Part shown: piece after piece, positions 34,151 to 44,576 of the stretch
Numbering within the stretch: position 1 is the stretch's first letter
Layout of the letters: every line of letters begins with the position of its first letter
NCBI GenBank assembly: GCA_029237695.1
Contig: CM055265.1
Location: 121,845,078-121,909,077 of the forward strand
Length of the DNA: 64,000 nt
Reading direction: 5' to 3'
Source of the DNA: Conchocele bisecta
Lineage: Eukaryota; Mollusca; Bivalvia; Lucinida; Thyasiridae
Notes under the pieces: model-generated
Told to the model about the DNA's origin: nothing
Database searches by the model: none
The model's input: only the letters and a program-made list of their open reading frames with translations
Program-made: the position numbers and the translations under genes

Positions 34151-34238
34151 GCTATTGGTTTATTGACTGATACCAACGTTGCAAACCCTACTGACACTTA
34201 GACTACTGCATGTATGTGTACTTCTGCGACACACTGTA

Positions 34239-34540
34239 GAGAATAATAGGTTAGTGCCGTGCATGGGAAAAATAGCTGGCAAGGCTCAGGAAACGGGATG
34301 GGCGAGGCTCTGCCGAGCACATCCCGTTTCCGTGCCGCGCCAGATATTTTTCCCATTCACGGCACTAACCTACTATTCTATTTATCCCGTCAACACCTAC
34401 AAATGGCTGTAAAATTCAAAAATATAACCCCAGCCACCGCACATATTCATACACAGTGATTAGGTCGTATTGACAGGATATCAAGAATGTTTCACGGCAC
34501 CGTGTTTCACGGCACATACGCACTGTGTTGACGGGATAAA
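34239..34540 (-). mobile_element. F6 hairpin-plus-tail element, copy III (inverted)
   Basis: The hairpin at 34242-34380 is followed by the tail ending GTGTTGACGGGATAAA. It is the shortest F6 copy, without F14. A 24-bp sequence (TGTGTACTTCTGCGACACAC plus TGTA) is repeated exactly on both sides, at 34215-34238 and 34541-34564. Confidence 0.8.
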
Positions 34541-34786
34541 TGTGTACTTCTGCGACACACTGTACATGACACATGATACATTTATAGAAATAAGATAAAC
34601 AAACAAATCGAAGTATTCGATTGGTTCCTTGTACAGCTTTAATGAAGATGGGCATACAACATGCAATTCAAATATTGACCAACGACCCATGGGAAATAAT
34701 TTCGAACTAGAAGCATTTCACAACAAACGCGGACTGGTTGTTGTGAAAGGCGACCAGTAGAAACATTGCGATTCTCGTACAGCGTA

Positions 34787-34999
34787 CAGTGGAACTCCTC
34801 TAAACCGGACACTCGGAACCATATGGATGTTCACCTATATGTGTTTCGGTGTTATGTACATCTGATTACAATGGTTTGTCATGATTGAAAAACACTAGAA
34901 TGTGTCATGGAGTGCTCACATGTCTGATTTACAGCGGAACATCTCCAAACCGGACACCCTGGGGACCTCCCAAGGTGTCCGGTTTGGAGATGTTCCACT
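34787..34999 (+). mobile_element. F15 element, ~210-bp form
   Basis: TA-CAGTGGAACTCCTCTAAACC begins it. The terminal hairpin is CAGCGGAACATCTCCAAACC to TTTGGAGATGTTCCACTG-TA. Confidence 0.8.
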
Positions 35000-35082
35000 G
35001 TACTTTCTACGAGGTAAAACGATGCCACTTTGCACGCGTACATTTGCACTCATATATACATCTACAGTTGATCTAATGGCGA

Positions 35083-35113
35083 TTTATATATTTATATATT
35101 TATATATTTATAC
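35083..35113. repeat. AT microsatellite
   Basis: Tandem ATTTATAT units. Confidence 0.8.
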
Positions 35114-35194
35114 ATGTACATTGTATATGTATACGCGTGGCATTGCATGATCTTGCTGCTTATATTGTAACGGCACCATGACACAATAACACAC

Positions 35195-35631
35195 TTTATC
35201 CCGTCAACACAGTGCGTATGTGCCGTGAAACACGGTGCCGTCAAACATTTTTGATATCCAGTCAATAATATTTTTGCATTTTACAGCCATTTGTAGGTGT
35301 TGACGAGATAAATAGAATAGTAGGTTAGTGCCGTGAATGGGAAAACATATCCGGCGCGGCACGGAAACGGGATGTGCTCGGCAGAGCCTCGCCCATCCCG
35401 TTTCCTGAGCCTTGCCAGATCTTTTTTCCCATTCACGGCACTAACCTACTATTCTCTATCTATTTTCCATATTTCTGAACCAAAGTATATGTTGTGACCA
35501 CTCATTTGAACCGTCTCGGCGAGACGGTTCAAATGAGTGGTCACAACATATACTTCTGATGAGAAATAATAAAATTCTTGAGCCTTGCCGGATATTTTTT
35601 CCCATTCACGGCACTAACCTACTATTCTCTA
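35195..35631 (+). mobile_element. F6 hairpin-plus-tail element, copy II
   Basis: It is colinear with copy I: the CCCGTCAACAC segment, the hairpin at 35315-35457, F14 at 35484-35555, then a partial arm ending CACTAACCTACTATTCTC. Near identity over ~430 bp with copy I suggests recent duplication or mobilisation of the whole composite. Confidence 0.85.
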
Positions 35632-35741
35632 TGTATATAGCAATTTACACATGTATATGACAGGATAAGTAACGAAAAGGACATAATACCTCTTCCTGCA
35701 GTATACAGTTTAATTTGGACTAGTGTAGGTTCTGGTAGGTT

Positions 35742-35905
35742 TAAAGGTACATGCCCACTCAGTAGGTACACAACGTTCTGTATATCAGAGACATCATCCG
35801 AGACATTTTCTGGTAAAATAAACATACATTCACCATTATCCCACGTATTGATTGGCATTATTATACATTTGATATCAGACGTAACTTTCCACATTGATAT
35901 CAGGT
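35742..35905 (+). mobile_element. F8 MITE, truncated copy 3
   Basis: TTAA-AGGTACATGCCCACTCAG and the next ~160 bp match copy 2. The match stops at GATATCAGG, where the F7 array begins. Confidence 0.75.
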
Positions 35906-35907
35906 GC

Positions 35908-36128
35908 GATTAACAATTCGTTTCCACGATATAACAATTCGTTCCCACGAATTAACGATTCTTTTCCACGAAATGACAATTCCTTTCCTCAATTTAATAA
36001 TTCGTTACCTCGAATTAACAATTCATTCCCACGATATAACAATTCCCACGTGGAAGCGAATTTGTAAATTGAGGGAACGAATTGTTAGATTGAGGGAAAG
36101 AATTGTTATTTCGTGGGAACGAATTAAT
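35908..36128. repeat. F7 21-bp inverted array, small copy
   Basis: About six units of the AACAATTCGTTCCCACGAT type run up to ~36045. About four inverted units (GGGAACGAATTGTTA type) follow to 36128. The block folds into a large hairpin. The 98-codon frame is repeat-derived because the period is 21 bp. Confidence 0.8.
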
Positions 36129-36617
36129 AAAAAGAAAATTCTACGTCCCCTGCGGGGCTCCCTACCAATCAGACTGATGAGCTCCAATTATATTTTCTGA
36201 TCACCGTGTATATGTGCATATTGATCTGCGACTACACTGGGCGAAACGTTCCCCTTTTCACATAAAGCCATGTGAATATATTCACCATAACCCACGATAC
36301 AAAGTTTCATGCAATATACTTGCTAATTTTACATGATCCCGTAATCAGGCAATACATGCAACTATCGCATTATTATGTCTTCAACGCTATCATCGACGGC
36401 AATAATAAGTACGGCACATCAGACGGCCCATAACAACACAGTGATAATGTGTTTTGCGATTTGTATATACACTTATGTGACAGGGCAATTATTCGCGCAA
36501 TCGGACCCGTGTATACACTGACCAACATGTTGATATTTGATATGTACACAATGTTTCCAAATAACACGTTACGTGTAACCGTTCCAACCCTACATAACTG
36601 TAAATCCAACAATTTCA

Positions 36618-36676
36618 AAAACTTTAGATCTTGATGAGCCGGCTCGTAACGAGCCGACTCATCAAGATCTACAGTT
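36618..36676. repeat. Palindrome related to F1 core
   Basis: GATCTTGATGAGCCGGCTCG and its inverse GAGCCGACTCATCAAGATCT. F1-type ends are absent. Confidence 0.7.
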
Positions 36677-36929
36677 TTTGACCGTAATCTTTAGATTTGT
36701 TACTCAAATTGTTACTGAACGAATCCAAACAATAGCAGGAAACGGTCAATACTAATAAATTTTCGGGTTCAATATTCATGAAGTTCATACAGTTCATACA
36801 GTGTTCGAGACCGGATATAAGCATTTGCTTATATTAACTTCGTCAGTTTCTTCGGCCCTTTTCGTAGTGTTTTCCATTAATATTATTTATTTTGCATCGT
36901 TGCGCAGGATCCATATTCTATTTACAAGT

Positions 36930-37127
36930 ACATGCACATGCACATACAATCAAATACAATCTTGAATCCCGGGAATTAGCCGGTACCCATTTACAGCTGG
37001 GTGGACTAAAGCAGTGTGTATAAAGTGTCTAGCTCAAGGACATACATACACGACTCCTGCGACCCACTACCGTAAGATCAGCAGTCGGACGCCGCTGACC
37101 GCGCAACCACGCGCTCCAAGACCTCGC
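36930..37127 (-). mobile_element. tRNA-derived SINE fragment (minus strand)
   Basis: On the minus strand the head reads GAGCGCGTGGTTGCGCGG (A-box-like), then GTCCGACTGCTGATCTTACG (anticodon-arm-like) and GGGTCGCAGGAGTCG (weak B box). The body contains CACTGCTTTAGTCCACCCAG and CTGTAAATGGGTACCGGC, a motif common in marine-invertebrate SINEs in my recollection. The tail boundary is uncertain. Confidence 0.6.
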
Positions 37128-37346
37128 TTACCGATGGTGAATACATGTACACTGGGCAAACACGCCGTAGGTCCCGTACTCTCATGGCGCGTCTTGTATG
37201 ATGAGCACGATCGTTTAACATTGATTTTCTATTAGATAACGCATTGTTTGTAATTGAGTTATTTGATGCCACAAGTTCCTTGTTTGTCATAGGAAATCTA
37301 AAAATCGATGAAGATTTGTGACAAATTTAGTAAAATTGTAACATTA

Positions 37347-37559
37347 ACCATTATACCGCTACACACAACAATTATCGTCTGCTGTTGCGTTTATCTTACC
37401 TTATTTGTCAATAAAAAACATGCTTTTACAGCAATGGAAATGATTCTAAAGTGCTGTCAAAGCATGTTGTAAATTGTCAAAGCATGTTTTTGATGATACA
37501 AATGGAAAATAGAAAATAAACAGCAGACGACAACAAATTAAAGTAGCGGTGTAAGGGTT
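37347..37559. mobile_element. Short inverted-repeat element
   Basis: TAACCATTATACCGCTAC..CGTCTGCTGTT opens and AACAGCAGACGAC..GTAGCGGTGTAAGGGTTA closes. The core contains TTCTAAAGTGCTGTCAAAGC, shared with the 26.46-26.52 kb hairpin. Confidence 0.65.
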
Positions 37560-37816
37560 AATATCATGATCTCATTCACATTAATCTCATCATGCACAGT
37601 AAAACCTCTGAATTACTATTTCCAGGTGGCCTTTAGAACAGGTTCGACTGTATATACGTGTCTTTATACGTCTGTAGTGATTTGCAATTGAAAACACAAT
37701 CAAAACAGTTACATTGTATAATGTGTTTTCAATCTGCCATACATTGATATATAATATGGCAGTTTTTCGAAATGTTCATCGGTGAAAATCGGCTATGCGA
37801 TGAGGGCAGTAATATT

Positions 37817-38303
37817 AAAGGTAAATGCCCATTCAGTAGACCCAACATGTTCTTTATAGGAATTAATTAGTGTATCATTGTGTCACTATTCCAGCAGTTT
37901 TAAATATTGCAAATGACCGGTATACAGATATAATCATTTAGTAATATTCAGTTTACTGATAGTGACTCGCGGTGGTATCAGGCTATTTTCATATGCAAAT
38001 GAGTCATGCCATTTTTTAATTATTGATACGAATTAAATGCGTTACCTGAAAAAATAATATTTTCGACAGATTATAAAGTATGATCATTGCACATCTAAAA
38101 TAAATACAGAGAATAAATAGTAATATTAGCATGTTAAGGAAACACGGTTATCGTCCCTGATTGCAGTGTGGAAATCTGATATAAAATGTATAATAATGCC
38201 AATCAATACGTGGGGTAATGGTGAATAAATGTTTATTTTGCCATAAAATGTCATATCTACAGAATATACAAAACTATCTGTCTCCCTATAGTATAACCTA
38301 CTG
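37817..38303 (-). mobile_element. F8 MITE, copy 4, 3' end lost
   Basis: TTAA-AGGTAAATGCCCATTCAG starts it and the interior is colinear with 3.7 and 52.7 kb. It ends in CTACTGAGTGTGG without the closing TTAA. Confidence 0.75.
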
Positions 38304-38742
38304 AGTGTGGCTAATTTATAAAGCGATGACACATTGAGTATATATACGTGTAAATGTCTTACAGCGCTACAACCATCCCATAGAATGTCACTGTTATTAA
38401 GGAATTCTTTATCTGTGCGAATAATTGAGTAAATTGTCTTCCACAAACAATACTACTAATGTTTGTATCTTACAGGCAATTGAGTATCTCGCGATAATTG
38501 ACAAGTGGGTATCGATTGATCGATATCTGGTTCTTAACCATGTCAGCCACCCACTCTGGTTAAACAGTATATTAAGCGCAGTGACAAGTTTTTTTCTTTG
38601 ATTTTTCCTGCAAGGTTGTAAGTATACATGAATAATTTGTCAACAAATTAATTGATAAAATTGTGTTATTAGTTCAATTGTGCACGATAGTTTCTGAAAA
38701 TTCTTGGCCAGAATGAAAATGTACTCTATTTATAGTACGGTG

Positions 38743-39578
38743 GGTTAATTGAAAAATCGTTCACTTTGTTGTAAATCTCTGACCTTTTCACAGTAAGTGT
38801 ATATTGTATAGGTATTTCACAATCCACCGGCAGACAAGCTCAACAATTCCTATAGTGGCCATATTTGACAAATCCAAGATGGCCGCCATAAAAATCATGG
38901 CACATCCTAACTTCTGAACTATGCATCATAGAATCACAAATTATAGCTCTTTTTAGGGGTTTTCAAGGATGATAAACACAATTAGCATGTTAATTTTGTG
39001 ATTCATGGTCACAATTATTGCTAATTTTGTTATGTATAGTAAAAATCAAGATAAAATCGACATTTCCCAATTTAAATAGGGCGAAATAAAAGACTTAGGA
39101 TGATGTACTAATTTATAGAACTATGTTCATGATGTTAAAATCATTTGTTCAATCGTGTATGGTTAATTGAAAAATCGTTCACTTTGTTGTAAATCTCTGA
39201 CCTTTTCACAGTAAGTGTATATTGTATAGGTATTTCACAATCCACCGGCAGACAAGCTCAACAATTCCTATAGTGGCCATATTTGACAAATCCAAGATGG
39301 CCGCCATAAAAATCATGGCACATCCTAACTTCTGAACTATGCATCATAGAATCACAAATTATAGCTCTTTTTAGGGGTTTTCAAGGATGATAAACACAAT
39401 TAGCATGTTCATTTTGTGATTCATGGTCACAATTATTGCTAATTTTGTTATGTATAGTAAAAATCAAGATAAAATCGACATTTCCCAATTTAAATAGGGC
39501 GAAATAAAAGACTTAGGATGATGTACTAATTTATAGAACTATGTTCGTGATGTTAAAATCATTTGTTCAATCGTGTAT
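38743..39578. repeat. 418-bp tandem duplication at the left end
   Basis: Unit 1 is 38743-39160 and unit 2 is 39161-39578, both opening GGTTAATTGAAAAATCG. I count two substitutions between them (GCATGTTAATT/GCATGTTCATT and GTTCATGATG/GTTCGTGATG). Each contains the terminal block with CCAAGATGGCCGCCAT. The right end has only one such block. Confidence 0.95.
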
Positions 39579-40409
39579 GTGGTATAAGATATTCAAATCA
39601 ACGAAGTCATATAAAATCAAATCCCCTATAGTAGACATGTAATGCAGCTCAAGCTATGTTAAACCCTAATATAAAGATTAAATGTGTGCATCGTGAGAGT
39701 TGTGGAACGTTATGAAGTATTTTTGTACTGTCTGGTGCAGTACTTCGATAGAAAATACGAGCGGTGCCAAAAAAATGCGGAGGAAATAGCAGACAACAAC
39801 AATAACAACAATACATTATAATTTCCTTCGTCTGCTACCCGACAACTAATCGATGGAATACAGCCATTCCCCACCCATTTCAATTCCCATTCTTCTCGAC
39901 AAATTACTACTCGACCTAGAGTTAAAATACAATTGTTTCAGGTAAAAACAGTTTATGCACTTTTGTAGGACCTCCCCCGGCCAATTTTTGTTTGGGTGTG
40001 GACTTAGTCATTTTTTAGCCATTTTCTTTTAGATTTTTAGGGGACGGGCGAGCTCGTTCAAGTTCTGGAAACCCAGCATTTTATTTACAACAGCAACAAT
40101 CGCTCATGCAGTATATGCTTTTCTGGCAATCATATTCAACAATTGTCATGGGTATCATGAATTTGTCTTTGTAACTTTCACAGTGTGTATGTCTGGGTTT
40201 TGATACATGTAACAGTAACTGGTATTGTCAGAAGATAAATAAGGGTTTATGTTCAATTTCAGTGGATGATGTTCACAGATGGTCCTGCCACACATTAAAA
40301 GGAGTGTACACCAGAATAAATAAACGATGGTCGTATAACAGCATATCACAACTGGACGCCGACTAAACACATAGATAAATCACATGGTTAGTGCTTCAAT
40401 TATGCTTCA

Positions 40410-40567
40410 GGGATGGTGCAGTGGTCTAGTGGTAATACACATGACTACCATGCCAGACGTCATGGGTACAATCCCAGGTTCCGGCATGAACAAAAATGCA
40501 TTCGTCGTATTTCCATCCCACTGGACTGTCGGATGAGACTTGAAACTGTGGCTCTCACACTTTGAAG
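40410..40567 (+). mobile_element. tRNA-derived SINE with 9-bp target duplication
   Basis: The head has an A-box-like TGGTCTAGTGG and a B-box-like GGTACAATCCC. The body has CTGTCGGATGAGACTTGAAA. TATGCTTCA occurs on both sides, at 40401-40409 and 40568-40576, as an exact 9-bp target duplication. It lies just upstream of the nuclease/CXC remnant and is therefore younger than the host element. Confidence 0.8.
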
Positions 40568-40725
40568 TATGCTTCAACTATCTGTGGATCTGTCGATGGC
40601 CATACCATATGTATTTTGGTGATAGATGATTTGTAAATCTACACATGTGTTGTATTTTTCTTTAATCAAATAATTAATCGCTATTAATTGCTTCTCACTA
40701 AGCAAGCGAACTAATGAACTAAAAC

Positions 40726-42960
40726 TTGAAGTGCGTGGGCCTCCAGAATCATTTGAGCCCTGGAGCACAATCCGTGTCATGGTCTCAGATCATCGAACTC
40801 GAGCTGCTCATGTGTCGGTTTGTTCGTTCCCTGCGAGAAGGTGATTTTGATCTGTATGTTCAAGTTCTGGACGAATTATGTCCCTGGTTCTTTGCATTTG
40901 ACCATACAAACTATGCTGGTTGGCTGCCCATCCATGTCAAGGATTTAGTGTAATTGCCTGTCAAGCACCCTGACGTGTATGAGGAATGTAAGAAAGGAAA
41001 TTTCGTCGTACAGCGTTCGCACCACAAGTTCTCGTTAATTGCTAAAGATCAGTCCCATGAACATAGCAATAGGAAGCTCCAAGCAGGTCCTGGTGGCTTG
41101 TCACATATGTATGATGATGCAGATGCCAATATTACTCTACATGTTGGCAGGACCTGAATCTGTTAGACTCATTGATCTGTTTGATAATGTACAAACCGTG
41201 TGCGACCCGTCATCAGCTCATCATGAAGAGTCGCCTTCACTGCAACGACGCTTTATTACTGATGTCAATAAGTTTATGGGAGTGCTCAGAGACCGCGGTA
41301 ACCCATTCATGGAAACTGTTCATGAGTTGGTATCGATTGACACCAATGTTGTCATGGTACAAGATGTGACAATGTCTCTATGTCAGATAGGTGCATTTGG
41401 TAAATCGCTGCATGAAGATTATGTTCAAAGCAGAGTATTTGCGGCGTCAGTCTCAATTTCAGACGATCAAACGCATTAGCGTATATACATTTGCCAATTG
41501 CCCAGATTCTCGATCAAAGCATATTGAGAAAGTGGGTGTTCTGAAAAAAGACGCAGCTTTTGTTACCCAATTATTTCTGTCGCTTCAGTCAAGACCTGAT
41601 GAAAATCTATCAAATTTCTTCAGATATGAGAATCAGCGTGAACCTCCCCCTCTTGCTGATCGTGGCAGACTTAGATCAGGGACAAAATCAGACATTTTGA
41701 AGTGTCTAGCTGTTCCGAAAACAGCATGCACCGATGCTCGTGATATTATCGTTCATGTGCTAGACATGCCGGCTTTGGTACACATTGTGCGCCCCACACA
41801 CGCAGCTATATTCAACGACTATGTTTCAATGTAATTAGTTCCTTTCCTGACGAGCCAGATTACAGCATCTGTTGAACGTTTTGATGCTGTGTGGGACGTA
41901 TACCCAGATGACAGTTTGAAACTACAAACTCAACTGCGCCGTGGTTCTGGTCCACGTACACGGATTGGTCAAGGTTTCAGGTCACACATTCAAACGAGAG
42001 ACTGGCAGAACTATCCTGCTAATACAGAGAACAAGAACGAGTTTTTCTCATTCTGCAGCCATAAACTCTCTGAAACCACAATCAATGGAATTCTCATTCT
42101 TACAACAGATAATGAAACAGTTTTGTCCAACAAGCCATATAACCTGTCATATCTTCAACCTTGCAGCCATAGCGTGACAGACACCCGCATTATTCTACAC
42201 CTGGCACATGCTTCTCATCGAGGCCATGAGCGAGCATATGTCCGGACTGTCGATAGTGATATTGTAGTTTTTGCTGTTGCCTTTTTTAAGCAGCTCCATC
42301 TCTCCCATATATGGATTGGACTTGGAAGTGGCAATACATACAAAGATATCCCAGTGCACGACTTACATTTAACGCTAGGCCCATCCAGGTCACGAGCCCT
42401 TCCTCTTGTTCATGCCATTAGTGGATGTGACACGACATCGCAGCTTCTCGGGTGTGGAAAGAAAACGGCATGGGCAGCATGGGAGAACATGCCTGAGATA
42501 ACAGAGACTTTGCTGGCTCTCACTGACGACAACAATTCATTTGCATTGGATTCGACCCACATGCAGCAAGAGTTGCAGTGCGGCGACAGTGAACCAGGCA
42601 ATACAACAACTGTTCTCACACGGCCTGCGTTCTCTTGAAGCCATACCTCCCACACAGGCTGCTTTGTTTGAACATTTGAAGAGGTCCATCCTTCATGCAT
42701 GTTTTATCTGTCATGCTGCTACGTGTCATCAGGAGGTTCCAGACTTTAACATGTGGGGGTGGGAGCTAGATGATAAAACAAAACAGTGGGTGCCTTTCTG
42801 GACTGAACTGACAGATGCCAGCAAGGCATGTTCGCTTCTTCTTCACTGTGGTTGTCAGAAGGCATGTCGTGGTCTGTGCAAGTGTTGTAAAGCTGGGGTG
42901 TGGTGCACGTCTCTGTGCAAATGTGAAGGTGGCTGCATCAATAATGAAAGTGATGCATGA
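40726..42960 (+). pseudogene. Decayed XPG/FEN1-like nuclease with C-terminal CXC domain
   Basis: Protein similarity runs through five segments with two in-frame stops (TAA at 40951 and 41832) and three frame changes (near 41100-41150, 41420 and 42550-42600), about 745 codons in all. In order: FVRSLREGDFDLYVQ, WLPIHVKDLV and KHPDVYEECKKGNFVVQRS (N-terminal family block); AGPESVRLIDLF; a middle block; then TDTRIILHLAHA, TVDSDIVVFA and ISGCDTTSQLLGCGKKTAW (42420-42476); PPTQAALFEHLKR and WGWELDD; and a cysteine cluster C-x-C-x3-C-x3-C-x-CC-x5-C-x3-C-x-C-x3-C (42844-42937). The EADxR-like, DxD and GCD..GxGxKxA motifs resemble the acidic residues and helix-hairpin-helix of XPG/FEN1 nucleases. The first glutamate is missing here. 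The cysteine cluster resembles tesmin/TSO1 CXC domains. Multi-copy uncharacterised animal proteins of this design are known to me, but their function is not. The extent upstream of 40726 is unclear. Confidence 0.7.
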
Positions 42961-43059
42961 GGTCGTTTACAACTTAAACAAATATATTGACCGTGTGTGT
43001 CACCTGGAATTATAGTTTTGAATTTGATCAACATGCAGAAGATCAACAAGGTGTGATGT

Positions 43060-43303
43060 TAACCCTTTCAACCTTAGAAACCTCTGTAGAGGCCTCTGTT
43101 TATTTACAAACAGTGTAGATCCAGATGAGCCGGCTCATACGAGCCGTCTCATCAGGATCTGCACTATTTGCAAGTATTCTTCCATATTTAAGAAAACCCA
43201 CTGTATCAATGGACTGGTCTGAATTTGACTTTACGGCAAATAGATTGGTCTGAATGTGAATGGGAGATTTTATATCAGATATATAGGGGTGAAAGGGTTA
43301 ATA
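43060..43303 (+). mobile_element. F1 MITE (piggyBac-like), copy 5
   Basis: TTAA-CCCTTTCAACCTTAGAAA opens and GGGGTGAAAGGG-TTAA closes. The core is GTAGATCCAGATGAGCCGGC. It is inserted ~100 bp downstream of the pseudogene stop and within the 5.3-kb element. Confidence 0.85.
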
Positions 43304-43845
43304 TTGTGTAAGGTTCCACATTAAGTATTTAATATGAGCGGCTCTAAGGTTACCTCTTGTATCTCATGTCTGTTTTATGTCAACTATGATTTTGAAAAAA
43401 AAATAATCTACAAGAAAACTACAACACCCCATAATATTGTACTGACACAATTGAATTCTACTTACTCTATATTCTTTTTAAATATATTATCTTCGTTTAT
43501 GAAAATTTTTTTTATCTTTTGACCAATAGCTTCAAAATATATGCGATGTTGAAGAAATTATAAATTTTGAGGAATAGTTGCTGAATGACGATAGTAGATA
43601 CATGTGTTCATATATGTTCTTATCCTTGAAAATCAAAACTAAATACTTAATAGAACATATAGAAATAGCCAAAGACATAGTATATTGTTCATTATTTTGT
43701 CCTGTAAACTCCAATCTGACCTTGAATTTGATCTTAAATTGCAAAAATATCTTACTTGTTGTGTTCCTTGTCATTGAAAACCCCTATATCAATATATTAT
43801 GTGTTACTGTATGTTATTTAGTTAAATATATACAAGGTTTTCTTT
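43304..43845. other. AT-rich non-coding part of the 5.3-kb element
   Basis: Opposed open frames at 43532-43898 lack motifs and reflect AT-rich sequence. I do not call a gene. Confidence 0.45.
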
Positions 43846-44014
43846 CCGAATGGTGGCCATCTTGGATTGTCCAATATGGCCGCCATGGGAGTATTTGAGC
43901 TTGTCTGCCGGTGGATTATGAAATGTCCAGGTCATGTCTACCTATAACCAAAACCTCAAGAAATTACAATAAACTAAACGATTCTGGCCCTATATCAGGT
44001 TAAGCCACCCTACT
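43846..44014 (-). repeat. Right terminal repeat of the 5.3-kb element
   Basis: GGCCATCTTGGATTGTCCAA, ATATGGCCGCCATGGGAG, GAGCTTGTCTGCCGGTGGAT and finally TTAAGCCACCC are the inverse of the left-end blocks at 38743-38890, with diverged spacers. Confidence 0.75.
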
Positions 44015-44254
44015 ATTATGTTTTATAATTTTAATATGTGTTGGCATGTACATTTATGCAACTTCAATAATAAAACGCTTCATTAATTATGTGCAAACTA
44101 ACGCGTGTAGATCCTGATCAACATTCGTACATTTTTACTCATACCGGGACAGAAATAATACATATTGGAAGAATGCCGACCCGCGTAATCCGCGGCATTC
44201 AGGCTGCGCGGGTGCCTTCATTTGGTATAATTATAAAGAAGGACAAAGTCAACA

Positions 44255-44490
44255 GGGGGCCGTTTCACTAAACTTCGTACGACTAAAATGTTCGTAAGGC
44301 CAACATTATGTAAATTTCACATTAACAACGTTTTCTTGTAAACAATTATTGGATTTACATTTATTGAGCATAGGCTGCATATGCAGCCTATGCTCAATAA
44401 ATGTAAATCCATCAATTGAAATTTCCAGACGATCATAAATTTGCACTTACGAACATTTTAGTCGTACGAAGTTTAGTGAAACGGGCCCCA
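44255..44490. mobile_element. F3 MITE (Harbinger-like), copy 5
   Basis: The ends are GGGGGCCGTTTCACTAAACT and GTTTAGTGAAACGGGCCCC. The central palindrome is ATAGGCTGCATATGCAGCCT. Confidence 0.85.
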
Positions 44491-44576
44491 TGTCCATTAG
44501 TTATTGAAACGTACCACTTTACATACTCTTGTACATTGCACCTACTGTGTTCTGTCAAGGACCCGTTCTATACATG

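Larger units (their letters stand above)
32816..34236. other. Possible mariner-like element ends
   Basis: TA-CAGGGTGTCGCAAAAGTA at 32816 and ACTTCTGCGACACACTG-TA ending at 34236 are approximate inverted repeats with TA flanks. Between them are the 65-bp repeat, F6 copy I and low-complexity DNA, and no transposase. The pairing is uncertain. Confidence 0.4.
38738..44014 (+). mobile_element. ~5.3-kb element with a nuclease/CXC protein remnant
   Basis: The left edge (ACGGTGGGTTAATTG) and the right edge (CAGGTTAAGCCACCCTA) are inverted. Within ~160 bp of each edge the inverted block CCACCGGCAGACAAGCTCAA, then GGCCATATT and CCAAGATGGCC, is strongly conserved. The single coding region between them runs left to right at 40726-42960. 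A SINE (40410-40567) and an F1 MITE (43060-43301) are nested inside. TA may be the target duplication, but the exact edges are not certain. The terminal repeats and a lone coding region make a DNA transposon the likeliest reading. The superfamily is open. Confidence 0.65.

Noticed and set aside
43578..43898. Second gene of the 5.3-kb element
   Set aside because: AT-rich frame with an equally long opposite-strand frame, and it runs into the terminal repeat.
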